Shown piece by piece: positions 34,903 to 44,870 of a DNA stretch of 64,000 bases. Every line of letters begins with the position of its first letter. Positions within the stretch are counted from its first letter, which is position 1. The position numbers were made by a program, and so were the translations under genes. Below the pieces are notes generated by a model. The model was not told the origin of the DNA. It ran no database searches and saw only the letters and a list, made by a program, of their open reading frames with translations. Source of the stretch: Sphingomonas sp. PP-F2F-A104-K0414 (GTDB lineage: Bacteria; Pseudomonadota; Alphaproteobacteria; Sphingomonadales; Sphingomonadaceae); assembly GCF_004340945.1 (NCBI RefSeq), contig NZ_SLYD01000003.1, positions 62,001 through 126,000 of the forward strand, written 5' to 3'.

Positions 34903-37728
34903 ATGGTTTTCCGTAAGCAGGTTTTGTTGGCGTCGAGCGCGATCACGTTCAGTCTTGCAGGCTCTCTTTTCGCCCCATCGGCGATGGCGCAGGTCGCGAC
35001 CACCTCCCCGACAACGACGCCCCCGACAACCACGCCTGCGGGTTCGGATACGCAGAACGGTGCACCCGCCACCGTCGATGCCGACCAGGACATCGTCGTC
35101 ACCGGTATCCGCGGCAGCCTGCGCAGCGCGATTGCGGTTAAGCGTAACGCCAACGCTGTCGTCGACGTGATCTCGGCCGAGGATATCGGCAAGTTCCCCG
35201 ATCGCAACGTCGCTGAGTCGCTGTCGCACATCCCCGGCGTCAGCATCGATCGTCGTTTCGGCGAGGGCGAGAAGGTCGCGATCCTCGGCACCGATCCCGC
35301 GCTCAACCGCATGCTGCTCGACGGCCACGCGCTCGCCTCGGCCGACTGGGGTGGCAACGACAACGACCCGTCGAGCCGCACCTTCAACTATTCGCTGCTG
35401 GCGCCCGAGCTGGTCGATCGCCTCGAGGTCTACAAGTCGCCCGAGCCGCGGATCGAGGAAGGCAGCCTCGGCGGTACGGTCATCGTCCGCACCCGTCGTC
35501 CGCTCGACCTGAAGGCCAACGCGATCTTCGCCTCGGGCGGCTATTCGTACAATGACCGTTCGGACAAGGGCAACGTCCGCGGCTCGGGTCTGTACAGCTG
35601 GAAGAACAAGGACGAGACGTTCGGTGTCCTCGTCGCCGCGACTTACGACAAGCAGAGCCTGACGCGCTCGGGTGTCGAGTTCTTTGGCTATGACAACGTT
35701 GCGGCGAATGCGGACGGCACGCGCAACAGCCCGTTCGTCAACCGTGCACAGGACGGTACGCTGAGCCTGAAGAGCCCGGGCGCGACCATCACCGGCGGGA
35801 CGATCGCCGATCTCTACAACGCGGCCTCGCCGTTCGGGATCAACTACGCGTATTTTCAGCAGACGCGCGAGCGCAAGAGCGTGTCGGGAACGGTGCAATA
35901 TCGTCCGTCGTCCGATCTGACATTCACGCTCAACGGCCTGCACATCGACGGCAACTACAACAACTACAGCCAGTCGATGTACACGATCCCCGGCGCCTGG
36001 ACCGGCGACGTGCTGCAGTCGGCGACGATCAGCAACGGCGTCGTCACCGGCGCATCGTTCGGTGCCGCGAACAGCCAGTCCGCACAGCTCGACACGCTGG
36101 TACGCAAGACCAAGCTGAAGACCGACAACCTCAATTTCTTCACCGATTGGGAAGGCGATGGCGGCGCAAAGGTCTCGTTCGCGGGCGGCTGGAGCAAGGC
36201 GACCGGCGGGCGTAACCCGGAATATCTGTTCAACGTCCAGACCAAGCTGCCGTACAGCTATGCGTTCACCGACACGACCGCGACGGTGAATTTCGTCGGC
36301 GACCAGACCAACCCGGCGAACTATTTCACCAACCCCAACAACAACCCTGCGCAGATCGAAGGCCGTCCGGTCGTCGTCAAGGGCACGCAGCTGAACGCCG
36401 CGCAGATCGGTGGACTTGACTACAGCGTCACCACCGACCGCGACATCTTCGGCGGCTATGACGCGACGATCCCGGTCTCGTTCGGGCCGTTCACCGAAAT
36501 CCTGCTCGGCAGCCGCGTGACCGACCATGTCAATAAGATCGATGCGCGCGGCATCAATACGTACCTGACCAGCTCGCAGACGATCGCGCAGCTCGGCGTG
36601 CCGGTGCTGATTACGCCGAGCGGCACGTTCGACGGCAGCGGCGGCATGGGCAACGCGACCAGCTATCTGAACCTGCCCGAGCAGTCGGTGATCGACATCC
36701 TCGCCGGTGCGATCAACAGCCCGCTGGTGAACAAGATCGGCGCCTCGACCAAGGTCAAGGAGACAGTCATCGCCTCCTATGCGCAGGCCAATTTCGACCA
36801 GGGCGGGTTCCGCGGCAACATCGGTGGCCGTCTGGTCTATACGCGCGATATCTCGAACTTCGCGACGACGCCGAGCGGTGTGGTGAACCCACAGCCGGTG
36901 CCGACGCGGACCTCGACCGACTATATGAAGTTCCTGCCGAGCCTCAACATCGCCTATTCGGTCAACCCGCAGGTGATCATCCGCGGTGCGGTGGCGCGCG
37001 TGATCTCGCGGCCACGGTATCAGGATCTGGCGGCGGCGACCTCGCTCAACGACACCACGCTGGATGGCGGCGGCGGCAACCCGAACCTGAAGCCGTATGA
37101 GTCGACCAACTACGAACTGACCGCGGAATGGTATCCGCGCGCCGGTACGCTGCTCGCGGTCGAGCTGTTCCGTCGCGATATCGAGAACTACATCATCAGC
37201 TCGCGCCAGAACGTCGATTACTTCAACGCGCTGCAGAACCGGATCACGACCTATAACGTCAGCCAGCCGATCAACGGCGCCAAGGCCAAGGTCAACGGCG
37301 CGCTCGTCTCGGGCCAGGCGGAAATCTGGGGCGGCTTCGGTCTCCAGGCGAACTATTCGTACCAGGACAGCAGCACCTCGTCGATCGACGTGACCGGCGC
37401 CGAGCTCAACCTGCCGTATCTGTCGAAGCACACGGTCAACATCATCCCGTATTTTGAGAGTGGGCCGTTCCAGGCACGGCTGAGCTACAACTATCGCACC
37501 GCGTATTTCCGGACGATCGGTCGTCTGGGATCGCGCGAGATGGTGGCACCGTACAACCAGCTCGATTTCTCGGCCGGGTTCAACATCACGCCGGCGATCA
37601 CGCTGTCGGTCAACGCGCAGAACCTGCTCGACGCGACCTATCTCCAGTACAATACTACGCGCGATCGTCCGACCGCGTTCTACAAGAACGGTCGCACCTT
37701 TGCGGCATCGGTATCGTTCCGGATGTGA
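34903..37728 (+). CDS. TonB-dependent receptor of the N-glycan operon
   Basis: A 941-aa outer-membrane transporter of the TonB-Xanth-Caul group. It has a signal peptide (cleavage after MAQ), a Thr/Pro-rich linker and TonB-box DIVVTGIRGSLRSA. Plug motifs are ISAEDIGKFPDRNVAESLSHIPGVSIDR, LDGHALASADWGG and SPEPRIEEGSLGGTVIVRTRRPL, all characteristic of this carbohydrate-receptor group. The barrel ends ASVSFRM (a terminal Met rather than Phe). ATG 34903 has GGAAGGGG eight bases upstream; an in-frame TTG two codons earlier is possible. It is followed after 58 bp by seven overlapping glycosidase genes, so it most likely imports glycan or its trimmed products. Confidence 0.9.
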   Translation: MVFRKQVLLASSAITFSLAGSLFAPSAMAQVATTSPTTTPPTTTPAGSDTQNGAPATVDADQDIVVTGIRGSLRSAIAVKRNANAVVDVISAEDIGKFPDRNVAESLSHIPGVSIDRRFGEGEKVAILGTDPALNRMLLDGHALASADWGGNDNDPSSRTFNYSLLAPELVDRLEVYKSPEPRIEEGSLGGTVIVRTRRPLDLKANAIFASGGYSYNDRSDKGNVRGSGLYSWKNKDETFGVLVAATYDKQSLTRSGVEFFGYDNVAANADGTRNSPFVNRAQDGTLSLKSPGATITGGTIADLYNAASPFGINYAYFQQTRERKSVSGTVQYRPSSDLTFTLNGLHIDGNYNNYSQSMYTIPGAWTGDVLQSATISNGVVTGASFGAANSQSAQLDTLVRKTKLKTDNLNFFTDWEGDGGAKVSFAGGWSKATGGRNPEYLFNVQTKLPYSYAFTDTTATVNFVGDQTNPANYFTNPNNNPAQIEGRPVVVKGTQLNAAQIGGLDYSVTTDRDIFGGYDATIPVSFGPFTEILLGSRVTDHVNKIDARGINTYLTSSQTIAQLGVPVLITPSGTFDGSGGMGNATSYLNLPEQSVIDILAGAINSPLVNKIGASTKVKETVIASYAQANFDQGGFRGNIGGRLVYTRDISNFATTPSGVVNPQPVPTRTSTDYMKFLPSLNIAYSVNPQVIIRGAVARVISRPRYQDLAAATSLNDTTLDGGGGNPNLKPYESTNYELTAEWYPRAGTLLAVELFRRDIENYIISSRQNVDYFNALQNRITTYNVSQPINGAKAKVNGALVSGQAEIWGGFGLQANYSYQDSSTSSIDVTGAELNLPYLSKHTVNIIPYFESGPFQARLSYNYRTAYFRTIGRLGSREMVAPYNQLDFSAGFNITPAITLSVNAQNLLDATYLQYNTTRDRPTAFYKNGRTFAASVSFRM

Positions 37729-37786
37729 CGTCTCGGCGCGCCGAAAACGGCGCGCCACCCTCCTCGACGGAAGTACGACGGAACGC

Positions 37787-39973
37787 ATGATATCGGGATG
37801 TATCAGGGCAGGGTTGCGGCGGATCGGGCATTACGGTGTCGGGTTCGCCTCGGCCGTCCTGATGCTGGTGCCGCTATTGGAGCCGCTGCCCGCTGCGGCG
37901 GAACAGATCGGTCTCGATGCGGGGTGGAGCTTTTGGTTGGCGAAGGATGCGCCAGCTGATCCCGCGTGGCTGAAGGCTGATCCGGCGGGGGTGGAGAGCG
38001 TCGTTGTCCCGCATAGCTGGCCGCTGTCGCGCGGCGCTGGTGCGGAGGGTGTCGGCTGGTATGCGCGGACGCTGGTGGTGCCCGAGGCGATCGTCGGCAA
38101 GCATCTCGAACTCCACTTCGACGCGGTGTTCTATGCCGCGCGCGTCTGGGTGAACGGGACGCTCGTCGGCACCCATGAGGGCGGGCATACCGCGTTCGAT
38201 ATCGACGTCTCGAAGGTGCTGAAGCCCGGCGCGAATCGGATCGTCGTTGCCGCCGACGACCGGCCGGGGTTCGTGACGATCCCGGGGTATGCGATGCGGC
38301 TCCAGGCGTCGGGCAACGTCTGGTACGATTGGTGGCATAGCGGCGGGATCACGCGCGACGTGTCGCTGCGGATCGCCGAGCGCGGGCTGATCCGCCGCCA
38401 GCGTATCCGGCAGGCTCTGAAAGCCGACAGCGCGATTGTCACGAGCGGCGTCGGAATCGAGAATGTCGATTCCAAACCACATGATTATTCTCTTACGACG
38501 ATCGCGATCGATCCCGACGGCCGCGTGGTTGCACGGGCTTTCACAGGGGTGACGGTGGCCGCGTCGTCCGCCGCGACGCCCGACGCCGCGCTGACGATCG
38601 CCAAGCCGCAACTGTGGCAGATCGGTGCGGGCAAGCTCTACCGGATCGTCGCCGAATTGCGCGACGAGAAAGGCGTCGTGCTCGATCGGCGCGAGGACAC
38701 GGTAGGTCTGCGCACGCTCGCGCTCCGTGACCGGAAACTCTACGTCAACGGTGTCGCGGTGCGGCTGACCGGGGTGACGCGGCACGAGGATTCGCCGTGG
38801 GAAGGTGCCGCGGAAACGCGTGGCACGATCCTCCATGACATGCGCGATCTGAACGCATTGCACGTCACGCTGACGCGGCCGGTGCATTATCCGCAGCCGC
38901 AGAGCGTGTTCGACGCCGCCGACCGCGCGGGGATGCTCCTGATCCCCGAAATTCCGATCTGGCAGATGACCGCGGCGCAGCTGGGCGATCCCCGGCTGCT
39001 GGTACGTGCCAAGGCGATGATCGCCGAAATGATCGCCGAAAGCGGCAACCATCCGAGCGTGCTCGCGTGGAGCGTGATGAACGAGAGCGAGGCCGCGACG
39101 CCGCAGGGGCTTGCGTTCGTCAAGGCGATGAAGGCGCATATCAACGCGATCGATCCGGGCCGGTTCGTGACGTTCGCGGATTCGCAGATCGCGGAGCGTG
39201 CCGTACGCGTGCCCGCCCTGGTCGAGGCGGATTTCGTCATGGCCAACGCCTATTTCGGCACCTGGAGTGGCGCCGCGGACAAAGTAGGGCCGTGGCTCGA
39301 CGCGTTCGACAAGGCGTATCCGGACCGGATGCTGGTGATCTCCGAATTCGGCTGGCCGGGGCCGTTCTCGCACGATTCTGCGAGCGCGGACGTCGCGCGC
39401 ACCGAAAACCTCAAGGACCAACTCGCGGCGTTCGCGACGCGGCCCTGGGTCGGTGGCGCGATCTTCTGGAGCTATGCGGACTATCGCTCGAACAAGAACC
39501 TCTTCGCCGGCATGGCCGATGGCTATGTCGATCACGGTCTCGTCGATGCCGATCGCCAGCGCCGCCCGAGCTATTTCGCGTGGGAAGCCGCCAACCGCGA
39601 CGTTTCCGCGAAGGTCGATCTGACGATGGCGGGCGAGACGCCGACCGGCTTCACTGCCACCGTGATGGGCGCCGCGAAGGCTGCGTTGCCCTCCTATCCG
39701 CTGGTCGGCGCGCGGCTGCACTGGCGGGCGATCGGCGGCGATCGCGTCGTGCTCGGCGAGGGCGAACAGGCGCTTCCGGTCATCGCACCCGGCGGCACCG
39801 CGACGGTGTCCGCGGCCTGGACCGGTCGTCTTACACCCGTCACCGTGACCGTCGATATCCTCACTGCGGAGGGTGCGCGCGCCGGCGGCGTCGTCCGCGA
39901 CTACGAACCGTTCAAGGCCGGCTCCGCCGTCTACCCACCCGATCCAGCGCAATTGCCGAAGGACCCTAAATGA
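37787..39973 (+). CDS. GH2 exo-beta-glycosidase, probable beta-galactosidase
   Basis: A 728-aa exported enzyme: signal peptide to about residue 38, GH2 sugar-binding jelly-roll (ARVWVNGTLVGTHEGGHTAFDIDV), Ig-like domain, TIM barrel and C-terminal Ig-like domain. The acid/base is Glu433 in WSVMNESEA and the nucleophile Glu520 in VISEFGWPG. Residues GNVWYDWWHSGGITR sit in the substrate pocket. Domain set fits beta-galactosidase or beta-glucuronidase; in this operon a beta-galactosidase that trims N-glycan antennae is the most economical reading, but specificity is not proven. ATG at 37787 is chosen over an upstream frame that runs back into the receptor gene. Its stop overlaps the GH20 start (ATGA). 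Confidence 0.85.
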   Translation: MISGCIRAGLRRIGHYGVGFASAVLMLVPLLEPLPAAAEQIGLDAGWSFWLAKDAPADPAWLKADPAGVESVVVPHSWPLSRGAGAEGVGWYARTLVVPEAIVGKHLELHFDAVFYAARVWVNGTLVGTHEGGHTAFDIDVSKVLKPGANRIVVAADDRPGFVTIPGYAMRLQASGNVWYDWWHSGGITRDVSLRIAERGLIRRQRIRQALKADSAIVTSGVGIENVDSKPHDYSLTTIAIDPDGRVVARAFTGVTVAASSAATPDAALTIAKPQLWQIGAGKLYRIVAELRDEKGVVLDRREDTVGLRTLALRDRKLYVNGVAVRLTGVTRHEDSPWEGAAETRGTILHDMRDLNALHVTLTRPVHYPQPQSVFDAADRAGMLLIPEIPIWQMTAAQLGDPRLLVRAKAMIAEMIAESGNHPSVLAWSVMNESEAATPQGLAFVKAMKAHINAIDPGRFVTFADSQIAERAVRVPALVEADFVMANAYFGTWSGAADKVGPWLDAFDKAYPDRMLVISEFGWPGPFSHDSASADVARTENLKDQLAAFATRPWVGGAIFWSYADYRSNKNLFAGMADGYVDHGLVDADRQRRPSYFAWEAANRDVSAKVDLTMAGETPTGFTATVMGAAKAALPSYPLVGARLHWRAIGGDRVVLGEGEQALPVIAPGGTATVSAAWTGRLTPVTVTVDILTAEGARAGGVVRDYEPFKAGSAVYPPDPAQLPKDPK

Positions 39974-42258
39974 TCCGTTTCCGCCCTCTGGTGCTCGCGC
40001 TGCTGATGTCCTCGACCGCGGCGGTGGCCGAAGGGCCGAAGCTCATCCCGATGCCCGCGTCGAGCGAGACGCATGCCGGCACGCTGACGATCGGCGAAGG
40101 TGCCGGGATTGTCGCGAGCGACGCAGGCGCGAAGACCGCGGCCAAGCTGCTCGCGCAACAGGTCAAGGTCGTGCGCGGGCTCTCGCTCGCGAGCGACGCC
40201 GGCACCGGCCCGATCCGGTTCGTGCGCGACGCGAGCGTGGCGGGTGACGAGGCCTACACGCTGACCGTCGATGCGAAGGGCGTAACGATCGCAGCGAGCG
40301 GCGATGCGGGGCTCGTCCACGGCGCGATGACGCTGGCGCAGTTGCTCAGCCCCGATGCGGCGGTCGGCAAGCCCGTGACGCTCGCGGCGATGACGATCCG
40401 CGATGCGCCGCGGTTCAAATGGCGCGGACTGATGATCGATCCGGCGCGGCATTTCGTGCCGATGCCGACCTTGTACGCGATGGTCGATCAGCTCGCGGCG
40501 CAGAAGATGAACGTGCTGCATCTCCACCTGACCGACGATCAGGGCTGGCGCGTCGAGATCAAGCGTTATCCCGACCTGACCCGGATCGGCGCGTGGCGGA
40601 CGCCGCCGTCTGCGGGTGGCGCGCCGGGCGAGAAGGTCGGCGGGTTCTACACGCAGGCCGAGCTCAAGGCGCTGGTCGCGTATGCGCAGGAGCGCGCGAT
40701 CACGATCATGCCGGAGATCGACCTGCCCGGCCATGCGCAGGCCGCGGTCGCGTCGTATCCGGCCGAAGTCGGCGTGCTCGGCGATCGGCCCGCGGTCGGT
40801 CACGACTGGGGCGTGAACCCGTGGCTGTTCAGCCCCGAGGATCGCAGCATGACCTTCATCAAGCACGTGCTCGACGAGCTGATGGACGTGTTTCCGTCGC
40901 AGTTCATTCATCTCGGCGGCGACGAGGCGGTCAAGGACCAGTGGGAGCGTTCGCCCGCGGTGCAGGCCAAGATGAAGGCGCTCGGGCTGAAGACCGAGAT
41001 GCAGATGCAGAGCTGGATGATCGACCAGCTCGGCGAGTATCTCGCCAAGCACGGCCGCCGGCTGATCGGCTGGGACGAAATCCTCGAGGGTGGCTTGCCG
41101 CCATCGGCCTCGGTGATGTCGTGGCGCGGCGAGAAGGGGGCCGTCGATGCGGCGAACCAGGGGCATGACGTCGTGCTGAGCCCCGCGCCGATCCTGTATC
41201 TCGACAGCTTGCAGAGCATGCGGAGCGACGAGCCGCCGGGCCGTATCTCGAACGGCGATGCGATCGTGCCGCTCGCCCGGCTCTACGCATATGAGCCAGA
41301 GCCGGCGGGGCTCGCGCCCGACAAGGCGAAGCATGTGCTGGGGGCGCAGATCAACGCGTTCAGCGAGTATTTCGTGACGCCCGAACAGCTTCAGCACGCG
41401 ACGTTCCCGCGGCTGTCGGCGCTGGCCGAGCGGACCTGGTCGCCGAAGTCGACGCAGGATTTCGCGAACTTCGTGGCGCGGCTCGAGCCGCAGATGGGCC
41501 GCTATGCCCGCGCCGGTATCGCCGCGGCGGACAGCGCGTTCGCGGTCGACTTCGCGGTGCGGGGCACGCGCGGCGATGCGCTGCGTCGGGGCAAGGTGGC
41601 GGTGACGCTGGCTACGCAGACGGGTTATGGTACGATCCGTTATACGCTCGACGGCAAGGCGCCGACCGCGCGGTCGAAGGCCTATGCCACGCCGTTGTCG
41701 GTGAAACCCGGTGTCACCATCCGTGCCGCCGCCTTTGCCAGCGACGGTCGTCCGACCGCGGAGCCGCGGCTGTTCGAGACGAGCCGGGTCGCGCTGCTGC
41801 GCCGGTCGAGTTCGGAGCTGGTCGCGTGCCCCGATGGCGCGATCGGCCTGCGCGTGCCGCTGACGTCGGAGGCGACCGCAAATACGCCGGTATTCAACGT
41901 CAACATCTTCGACACGTGCACGATGTATCCGGCTGCCCCGCTGGATGTGGCGCGGAGCTTCACCGTGAATGTCGCGCGGTTGCCGCGGCATTACGGGCTA
42001 GCGCATGACGAGAAGGCGTTGCGGCGGCATTATGCGGTGACGACGTATGGCGAACTGGTGGTGCGGACCGGCGGCTGCACCGGTACGATCGCGGCGACCT
42101 TCCCGCTGCCGAACCCGGCGACGAGCCCGAACCGCATGAGCTTCCGTGGCACGCTGCCCGAGGGGAAGGGCGATGCGGATATCTGCCTGTTGTTCACGGC
42201 GTCGATGGAGTCGCCGTTCTACGCGGTCGAATCGATGCAGCTGTCGGAGAAGAAGTGA
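39970..42258 (+). CDS. GH20 beta-N-acetylhexosaminidase
   Basis: A 762-aa enzyme: signal peptide (cleavage after AVAE), GH20b domain, then the TIM barrel beginning FKWRGLMIDPARHFVPM. The catalytic Asp318-Glu319 pair is in HLGGDEAVKDQWERS; substrate assistance by the N-acetyl group is the family mechanism. A later WDEILEGGLPPSASVMSWRG is typical of exo-hexosaminidases. The C-terminal 200 residues form chitobiase-like/FN3 beta-sandwich folds (TGYGTIRYTLDGKAPTARS). It removes terminal GlcNAc. Overlaps both neighbours. Confidence 0.93.
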   Translation: MIRFRPLVLALLMSSTAAVAEGPKLIPMPASSETHAGTLTIGEGAGIVASDAGAKTAAKLLAQQVKVVRGLSLASDAGTGPIRFVRDASVAGDEAYTLTVDAKGVTIAASGDAGLVHGAMTLAQLLSPDAAVGKPVTLAAMTIRDAPRFKWRGLMIDPARHFVPMPTLYAMVDQLAAQKMNVLHLHLTDDQGWRVEIKRYPDLTRIGAWRTPPSAGGAPGEKVGGFYTQAELKALVAYAQERAITIMPEIDLPGHAQAAVASYPAEVGVLGDRPAVGHDWGVNPWLFSPEDRSMTFIKHVLDELMDVFPSQFIHLGGDEAVKDQWERSPAVQAKMKALGLKTEMQMQSWMIDQLGEYLAKHGRRLIGWDEILEGGLPPSASVMSWRGEKGAVDAANQGHDVVLSPAPILYLDSLQSMRSDEPPGRISNGDAIVPLARLYAYEPEPAGLAPDKAKHVLGAQINAFSEYFVTPEQLQHATFPRLSALAERTWSPKSTQDFANFVARLEPQMGRYARAGIAAADSAFAVDFAVRGTRGDALRRGKVAVTLATQTGYGTIRYTLDGKAPTARSKAYATPLSVKPGVTIRAAAFASDGRPTAEPRLFETSRVALLRRSSSELVACPDGAIGLRVPLTSEATANTPVFNVNIFDTCTMYPAAPLDVARSFTVNVARLPRHYGLAHDEKALRRHYAVTTYGELVVRTGGCTGTIAATFPLPNPATSPNRMSFRGTLPEGKGDADICLLFTASMESPFYAVESMQLSEKK

Positions 42259-44870
42259 TGCGGCGTACGGCTGTTCTGCTGCTCGCCGCGATCGTTGCGA
42301 CGCCCGCCTGGGCGGCACCCCGCACGAGCGTCATGCTCGACAAGGGCTGGTCGATGCGGATTGATCCGGCCGATACCGCTGCGGCGAAGGCGCACCCGAA
42401 GGCGGCACGCTGGTTGCGCGCGACCGTGCCGGGGAGCGCGCAGACCGACCTGATGGCCGCGAAGATCGTCCCCGATCCGTACAAGGGCCTGAACGAGGCG
42501 AAGATCCAGTGGGTGGGTCTGACCGACTGGCAATATCACACCGTCGTGCGCGCGACGCCCGAACTGCTGGCGCGCGATCATATCGACCTGGTGTTCGACG
42601 GGCTCGACACCTTCGCCGAGGTGCGGCTGAACGGCACGCGGTTGCTGGCGGCGGATAACGCGCATCGACGCTGGCGCGTGCCGGTCAAGGCGGTGCTGAA
42701 GCCCGGCGCGAACGAGCTGCTCGTCACATTCCGCTCGCCGATCCGTACGTTGCAGCCGATGGTGCTGAAGACCGCGCACCCGCTGCCCGGCGAATATGAT
42801 TCGATCTATGGCGACGAGCCGATGGGCAAGCAGACCTCGCCCTATATCCGCAAGCCGAAATACCAGTACGGCTGGGACTGGGGTCCGCGGATCGTCACGC
42901 AGGGGATCTGGCGTCCGGCGCGGATCGAGGCGTGGGACGACGCGCGGATCGAGGCGTTTCGGGTTACGCAGGAAGGGCTGACCAAGTCCGAAGCGCGGCT
43001 TTCGGCCGAACTCGACGTGGCGGCGGGCCAGGAGCGGCCGGTTAATGTGCAGGTCGCGGTCACGGGGCCAGACGGTCGCGTGACGCAGGCGGCGCGGACC
43101 GTCACCGTCGCCGCGGGCGCGAGCCATGTGGCGGTGCCGGTGAGCGTCGCCAATCCGCAGCGCTGGTTTCCCGCGGGCTATGGTGCGCAACCGCTCTACA
43201 CCGTGAAGGCGACGCTGACCGACGGAACCACGACGATCGACACCGCGCAGCGCCGCACCGGCTTGCGCACCGTCGAGTTGCGCCGCGACAAGGACGCCGC
43301 AGGGCGCGGGTTCGCGTTCGTTGTCAACGGCATCCCGGTGTTCGCCAAGGGCGCGAACCTGATCCCGTTCGATATGTTTCCCGCGCGTGTGCCCGAGAGC
43401 CAGCTCCGCACCGTCATTGCCGGCGCGCGCGACGCCAACATGAACATGATCCGCGTGTGGGGCGGCGGCTATTATCTCGACGACGCGTTCTACGACCTTG
43501 CCGACCAGATGGGCTTGATGGTGTGGCAGGACTTCATGTTCGGCGGCGCCGTCACGCCCCCCGACCGCGAGTTCCGCGAGACCGTCCGGATCGAGGCGGA
43601 GGAACAGGTCGACCGGCTCCAGGCGCATCCCTCGATCGTGCTGTGGTCGGGCAATAACGAGGTGCTCAGCGGCTGGGCCAACTGGTCCGACCGGATCGCG
43701 TTCAAGAAGGCGGTCGGCGCGGATGAGCAGGAGCGGATCGGCGTCGGCATGGCGGTGATCTTCGACCGCGTGCTGCGCGATGCCGCCGAACGCCGCGATC
43801 CCGATGCCGTCTATTGGCCGGGCTCGCCGAGCAACAATTACGAGGACAAGCCCGACATCGATGGCGATGGCGACCGGCATTACTGGGACGTCTGGGGCGG
43901 CAAGAAACCGGTCGAGGCGTATCTCGACAGCTGCCCGCGGTTCATGTCCGAATACGGGCTGCAGTCGATGCCCGAGATGAAGACAATCCGGACGTTTGCG
44001 ACCGACGCCGACTTCTCCCCGACCTCGCCGGTGATGAAGGCGCACCAGAAGTTCCTCAAGGGTGAGGGCAACGACCGGCTGCTGTTCTACATCCGCGAGA
44101 AATACCGCGAGCCGCGCGACTTCGCCGAGTTCGTGTATCTGAGCCAGGTGATGCAGGCGGAGGGGATCGAGCTCGCCGCGCTGCATCACCGTGCATGCCG
44201 GCCGGTGACGATGGGGTCGCTGTTCTGGCAGATCAACGACGTCTGGCCGGGCGCGTCATGGGCCAGCATCGATTATTATGGCCGCTGGAAGGCGCTGCAA
44301 TTCCGCGCACGGCATTTCTACGCGCCGCTGGCGATCGCCGCGGAGCGCAAGGACGGGTCGACCAAGGTGAGCCTGATCTCAGACGCGACGGTGCCGACCG
44401 AGGCGAAGTGGCGCGTGCGGACGTTAGACGTCGACGGCAAGGTTCTCGCGACGACCGAGACGCCGGCGAAGCTGGCGCCGTTGTCAGCAACGGCAGTCGC
44501 GACGCTGCCCGATGCGACCCTGTTCGCGGGTGGCGATCCGGCGCGGACGATCGCGGTGGCAGAGTTACTTGTGGATGGCCGCGTGACGTCGCACGTGCTG
44601 GTCTCGGCGGCACCCAAGACGATGACGCTCCCCGATCCGGGACTGACCGCGGCCTGGGAGACCAATCGCCTAACACTGACCGCGACCAAGCTCGCGCGCG
44701 CGGTCTGGATCGATTTCGGCAAGGTCGAGGCGACGCCGTCGGACAATGCGTTCGATCTGCTGCCGGGGGAGAGTATTACGGTGACTGTTGCTTCGAAGGC
44801 GTCCGCGGCGGCGCTGCGGCGTGCCTTGTCGGTCCGCACTCTGGCCGGTGTCGCGGCGGTGAAGTCGTGA
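42258..44870 (+). CDS. GH2 beta-mannosidase
   Basis: An 870-aa exported GH2 enzyme with signal peptide (cleavage after AWA). The family-specific layout includes WVGLTDWQYHTVV, KYQYGWDWGPRIVTQGIWRP (which marks beta-mannosidases within GH2), acid/base Glu468 in LWSGNNEVLSG and nucleophile Glu565 in RFMSEYGLQSMPE. It would cleave the single beta-1,4-mannose from the N-glycan core, after alpha-mannose removal. The ATG is in TGATG, one base overlapping the GH20 stop. Length is standard for family members. Confidence 0.92.
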   Translation: MRRTAVLLLAAIVATPAWAAPRTSVMLDKGWSMRIDPADTAAAKAHPKAARWLRATVPGSAQTDLMAAKIVPDPYKGLNEAKIQWVGLTDWQYHTVVRATPELLARDHIDLVFDGLDTFAEVRLNGTRLLAADNAHRRWRVPVKAVLKPGANELLVTFRSPIRTLQPMVLKTAHPLPGEYDSIYGDEPMGKQTSPYIRKPKYQYGWDWGPRIVTQGIWRPARIEAWDDARIEAFRVTQEGLTKSEARLSAELDVAAGQERPVNVQVAVTGPDGRVTQAARTVTVAAGASHVAVPVSVANPQRWFPAGYGAQPLYTVKATLTDGTTTIDTAQRRTGLRTVELRRDKDAAGRGFAFVVNGIPVFAKGANLIPFDMFPARVPESQLRTVIAGARDANMNMIRVWGGGYYLDDAFYDLADQMGLMVWQDFMFGGAVTPPDREFRETVRIEAEEQVDRLQAHPSIVLWSGNNEVLSGWANWSDRIAFKKAVGADEQERIGVGMAVIFDRVLRDAAERRDPDAVYWPGSPSNNYEDKPDIDGDGDRHYWDVWGGKKPVEAYLDSCPRFMSEYGLQSMPEMKTIRTFATDADFSPTSPVMKAHQKFLKGEGNDRLLFYIREKYREPRDFAEFVYLSQVMQAEGIELAALHHRACRPVTMGSLFWQINDVWPGASWASIDYYGRWKALQFRARHFYAPLAIAAERKDGSTKVSLISDATVPTEAKWRVRTLDVDGKVLATTETPAKLAPLSATAVATLPDATLFAGGDPARTIAVAELLVDGRVTSHVLVSAAPKTMTLPDPGLTAAWETNRLTLTATKLARAVWIDFGKVEATPSDNAFDLLPGESITVTVASKASAAALRRALSVRTLAGVAAVKS

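Noticed and set aside
34777..37788. Reverse-strand open frame of about 1000 codons opposite the N-glycan TonB receptor
   Set aside because: It is an antisense artefact of high-GC third positions: the receptor frame has a signal peptide, TonB box and complete plug/barrel, while the reverse product is Arg/Asp-rich low-complexity.
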